A program made the position numbers and the translations under genes. Shown here one piece after another: positions 63,901 through 64,000 of a stretch of DNA of 64,000 bases. This DNA is from Sphingomonas gei. Its GTDB lineage: Bacteria; Pseudomonadota; Alphaproteobacteria; Sphingomonadales; Sphingomonadaceae. The DNA lies in assembly GCF_004792685.1 (NCBI RefSeq), contig NZ_SRXT01000010.1, forward strand, positions 1 to 64,000, in the 5' to 3' direction. Under the pieces are notes generated by a model that was not told the origin of the DNA, ran no database searches, and saw only the letters and a program-made list of their open reading frames with translations. Numbering within the stretch: the stretch's first letter is position 1; each line of letters opens with the position of its first letter.

Positions 63901-64000
63901 GTGCCGGTGGACTCGATGAAGCTCACCGCGCGACCGGCCTGCAGGCTGACTTGTCCCTCGACTGCGCGCAGCGTGCCCGCGCTTTCGATTTCGGGGGCGG
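51939..64000 (-). CDS. Filamentous haemagglutinin-family giant exoprotein, 5' partial
   Basis: The frame is open to the window edge (first full codon at 63998) and encodes at least 4019 residues; the secretion signal and TPS domain lie outside. Most of it is beta-helix-forming repeat (for example SGSVSLLTSEPLIRDNLS, AGGDIVDMFFNGQNLTADDV, RGGNITILGPGGDMIAGSIV), typical of two-partner-secreted adhesins. The block GGDIVMWSSNGDLNAGQGP near the C-terminus resembles the FHA-family DUF3739 region. The last 20 residues begin with Cys and form CX10C plus eight residues (Cys codons at 51999-52001 and 51966-51968). This resembles the disulfide loop that holds H. influenzae HMW1 in its TpsB pore. Other Cys pairs occur (CGGATGSC; CGTAGFC). 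No TpsB gene is in the window. Confidence 0.92.
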   Translation of the reverse strand, partial: APEIESAGTLRAVEGQVSLQAGRAVSFIESTGTATSADPNVRGYKLNSFVYGGSGDQLPRDPIPGDGRILITGIIESRRGYLSLGTWEFGSIESRGLLSTTTSVSRNGKISITAAEILLGGSADPAKASGIEMIADDNNETIPQGSANQPATFKTSQLEIGMQVQLRDAPVGALRSTNFTMGQNALIYAPGANVSVGATTPGVNFGAVVNLPRGRIEIGSGATIDVSGYKDVQLAASRNSIEITPVKRNELRDTPNYREVALDGNFTLNGATLYVDPRLSGVRADGVAWVGSPLIEAGSLASQIGVTAQEFMTRSGSVSLLTSEPLIRDNLSAATAPSVHIARDATIDFSGGWTSYAPGTVRTSRLIASDGRIVDIGKADPNDVYVGVVDGFTEVQPRFGVLRTYLSASGQGQRLDAAYDEGRDAGTLTIDAAAVAVDGTFYGNAFAGSHQTAMGDRPSLASKLAGDVRRLQRSPYELPSGGGVSIKSFGDMLVYHGERGAAESDWAELLLSDSMLSGSGLSSLSLDAKGSVTFAGAVPFTLQTPDQLRITGVSNLALAPGGALTVTAGRTIRFDGLVTANSGSIDARTLTYASLDQRSNPNGSAFRTGLYGIGAGDDLERLYDADPGALNPFDVIVTGALSTAGLWVNDYLEQGAPRGGAFRDGGSISLTAAPNFFSAIGTSLDTATRAIDLSGSVRVSGTLNVMSGGYATTTGSLLLDGKGGDVSLAAATVYAATSLTDSGRLTGETTHSDKPLGGGDSQSVDFTPLPVSLPFGGAVLPSLVPDPRATVDIANASILGFGFAGGGTFSLVAPDISFGSDNRAGATHIGLDFFRKTGFGTLDVSSYRSRIVDDIFTNARAGKSAFLETTRFEVRAGETFDLTQWLLPSVLTADQALGLRGLATDADLRAQSLLTPTRMDAAWDRKAAHLVLGGLTELDILAGGTITGAPEASLTVGKLYNGGTITLRGGKIMQRNDLPNDLVIGGLGVRTADLGGNGLADAFGGGTDALGRFDENALNAAGVTDPAAAGRVITNRELVSRDGADRLIHFLGRLDASQGIVLDDGSVTDLSGVAVFNPRAPFQPGGVQIRAGRVLDGGSVQLRAGLAVSRTTLFGASTTALDSKSFTRRDGAALDISGTSAFLDQTTGLGNFAPYLEWSKAGTISALGGGSLGTTALDARGGVAQAQGGTLEWLRPTLGSDASGGTDYLSAGTIAASGFDSLIARNALTLDGDFSLSLRKSLMVLSQDPATDNLFGPDAEVHVSATAGTHASVGASYVRLASRLGSVQIPQVAVGDASVEFIAGGQGIDLAGGVGFDRSIASVALRTSGDMRLIGVNDGDAGEVAYDGRLIANGDLLIDARRTYATTGTGNLQALLEGRPANVSQPFDIVAAGNHSITFGNTWLDAGAPVPLSAGTHIRVLASRIAQNGYLAAPLGLIELGSNGVVTGPDNIVISNDPTQSLTFGAGSVTTVSGAGLNIPYGSTTDLIEYYFPTIPTPITRLPTGQLNLSAASIVEETGARVDGRGGGDVFAYEFQSGVGGSRDVLDRINRDPFSGNDFDSITGNGYQYADHRQVFALVPVSQANKIAFYDPLYSADYGSAGPVDLYGANAGMTVKLDGAPGVPAGEYLLIPAKYAVAIPGALRLVENSGTGAPLPGQSATMLDGSIVVGGSYGYAGTGIAESSRRGFTVQSRDSFLKYSNIVTTSGSETLVKTAAGKGIARPRLPLDAARVILSPLTELRIAGLFDTRAAEGGQGGQFDLLGANVVIAADDSRQTPGALTVSAPTLAALGATSLLIGGQRRDAADGTTAINASAHSILFKDGVTLDTPELLLAVGGAGSTLTIEDGVTLRASGALGAQPATDYTALTAGSLLRLANGAERLVSRSATGASTIQIGAASISGTSLALDTSGIFAVADEAAIAADRIAISGGAIQFDSSGQAAGQAGVIGAGLEAKLAAARQLTVRSPGAIRFSAGTHRFKGLVLDTATLAGVAGIAADGAVAIDAGDVRLRNAAGSADGCGTAGFCGEASSLTLNAATLSFGANAVRASGFADSVTLAASGGMYVEGKGSFSAGNAALALRAPFLADRALLADPRAQKVRPEYSFLTNAAFTLTAPGGASVPVPTGDAAPGASINIGTKDAPVLSAAIVGSLIRASAGIIDVEAKGDITLSGATLSTPGYEKTFGDSVDAVTVSAGGGTINLLSKSGNLTADAASTLIVDSGTGSAGALNLLAGNGAIRLDATLNPGVQGNRQSSFAYDSGRASFDLSGFVTRYGRLFGGDLAVRSGVGDLALAAGQTLDAKRVSLTADGGRIVIAGTIDTSGVNVAGMTADQARNAAVDGGDIALWGRNGVALAATAKLDTHTSGYADTDSRVASAGDVTIGIESADAAIDIANGAIIDVGARRTQTARGAGETGARLVPQVITDPATGNSVTVYRYAAADAGGIVRLRAPVLGAGEDKVAVSPRGSIQGASTVQLEAFKRYDLDALASSGLYSGISRDANGTLLLDMAASSAAGGKFNPFTENFALADGGSSVVRFIQDFGVTTLDGSSLDGVRLRPGIELASDGSIKTTTQWNLAAASFSPAQLDAALSAGVIEVIPELSTGGQTQYRVVPGQEGALLDRFATFLYRTGGTARGEAPVVTLRAGGDLIVNRSISDGFFSFRDKSNAGYINWQLGGGDRSYSPALQFSCGGATGSCGDIPGYSTGNPGGTRTLTISLSAQAGQGTLLGADRFVNSPLALASNGAAGGGETGDSLGFAELFPLLDGDVAMHSSDLRLVAGAGNALSANPLYVDRALDADMIVAGEYGYRLTATGTVRFDDPLQFRLQRPAGTTPIDFNIGDTLDLSDPTAQLDQLRSDAYTQLNWGNSTGLGADARAAALLYFAGKGYGFSGSPAQPTGITAPLSEIIGFLQSFEPTYVAGLASGRTGYAANRTPPITSYGSADQAYVRSYVRTGDGAIDVAAARDIDLRGAADLTNRDATVYRRPDGTATAAPNYSFGSPAIPSSNASADFSAAAIYTAGARVAKADVSARIAGGGLVSIRPDSPYLDPATEKRDFIPTPRGLSDTQPVLAWGGGDIALAAGRDVLGTRDVWSERFLAAGATNGQISQRWRTGGVGLDTEIGIAPRYFTSGVGALAGGDVTIEAGRDVVELTVALDNGVTTAPTAAGAAMLSFGNGNLALTAGRDILAGRFDVASGTGSIHAERSIGAFGLEPIGVGVGDVIPRQYARIRLADAVVGVSAKGAVTLASASALGVDSAAQQDYNSAGFFSPAAAIGISANEKLEMAPPLLLGNWDYGVQPRLAGGVGGPPPAFIQVLPPTVSLTSLSSNVVLPAEPQQLLYPSSIGQLRLFSDGDLQDLAIAMSDVDPGLLAGAFTSTVSGTPYQFPYVVATTTDAQLRAQHNRRITHSGDAEPVRIYSNGDIVNSAIFLPKQARITAGGDIVDMFFNGQNLTADDVTRIRAGGDIFGTIGSTSDLRPFVRSNNFILGGPGSFILEAGGDVGPFASSVDIEAGPQIYSFAGGVRTIGNEYNPWLTDQGADLQVRFGMAAGADYAALRETYLDPENFAKLDGDLFAQITDAFGNQRPDRSKPIYAPLLAEWLRDHAPEAFAAIFGDAGFASGAALAEAAYGRAEALYRAFVGIDLLRQQDFLINRLYFNEIAEVGNRSGASFQQYIRGYRAIQTLFPASLGYTDNLAPYTLDPSTVSADHPLGEPVRNVVDGQPQKADRIATGSVDLRLATIQTARGGNITILGPGGDMIAGSIVRTAEQAARRASAFGPVLAGLPPALESGRVQSISGTQFLSIPLGYEGLLTLRGGELRAFTDGNFILNQSRAFTQQGGDIVMWSSNGDLNAGQGPKSASNFPPIALRFDENGLSEINSAGSVSGAGIGTFKRTPEDLASDVILIAPVGEVDAGDAGVRASGNVVVAAARVANADNFKAAGDLSGVPSQGITNVAVTPNGANEVQAQLRDVTRAAQPPADGRSIITVDVLGPVTDGRCEDRNRSDDPDCVPGQSIQQ

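Overview
The window looks like a chromosomal segment of a high-GC alphaproteobacterium, most likely a sphingomonad. That is inferred from base composition, the gene repertoire (TonB receptor paired with a PHP-type hydrolase, BexD/CtrA-class capsule export, TPR sulfotransferase, filamentous haemagglutinin-family exoprotein) and the protein style. No rRNA, tRNA or CRISPR array was seen, so the taxonomic call is an inference.

Layout. (1) 1-8.8 kb is an accessory, decaying region. It holds the 3' end of a non-ribosomal peptide synthetase (adenylation, carrier and thioesterase domains, with an abrupt GC drop inside the gene), a LuxR-type HTH scrap, an intact FMN-dependent alpha-hydroxy-acid dehydrogenase, a frameshifted serine recombinase, one intact small gene, and a broken TonB-dependent receptor next to a broken PHP-type metallohydrolase. 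(2) 8.8-12.2 kb is a long RTX-type calcium-binding repeat gene on the minus strand, interrupted by one nonsense codon and one single-base frameshift. (3) 12.8-30.8 kb is an ABC-transporter-dependent (group 2/3-like) capsule locus. The plus-strand operon runs kpsC-kpsS-glycosyltransferase-kpsM-kpsE-TPR/glycosyltransferase-hydrolase-like/DUF4214-methyltransferase, mostly joined by 4-base ATGA overlaps. A short minus operon holds a frameshifted alpha/beta hydrolase-like gene and a GT2 glycosyltransferase. The ATPase kpsT is on the plus strand. A minus operon follows with glycosyltransferase, FkbM methyltransferase, glycosyltransferase and the outer-membrane export lipoprotein. (4) 31-33.7 kb holds an AraC-type regulator, an exported hypothetical protein and a SleB-like cell-wall hydrolase.

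(5) 33.7-46.0 kb is a type II secretion operon on the minus strand, transcribed E-F-G-H-I-J-L-M-C-D-K, followed by a TPR/GT41 (SPINDLY-like) glycosyltransferase. Divergent from it is a secreted PstS-like protein (46.5-48.5 kb), a plausible T2SS cargo. (6) 48.5-64 kb is a minus-strand operon made of a giant filamentous-haemagglutinin-family exoprotein (over 4000 residues, start outside the window), a Hint-domain protein and a TPR-sulfotransferase.

Taken together, the window is largely a cell-surface and secretion region: capsule, T2SS, surface adhesin and protein-modifying enzymes. The most interesting candidate system is the FHA exoprotein-Hint-sulfotransferase operon. The exoprotein ends in a CX10C loop exactly 20 residues from the C-terminus, reminiscent of the HMW1 retention anchor. 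Functional links between these genes are hypotheses from proximity, not demonstrated facts.
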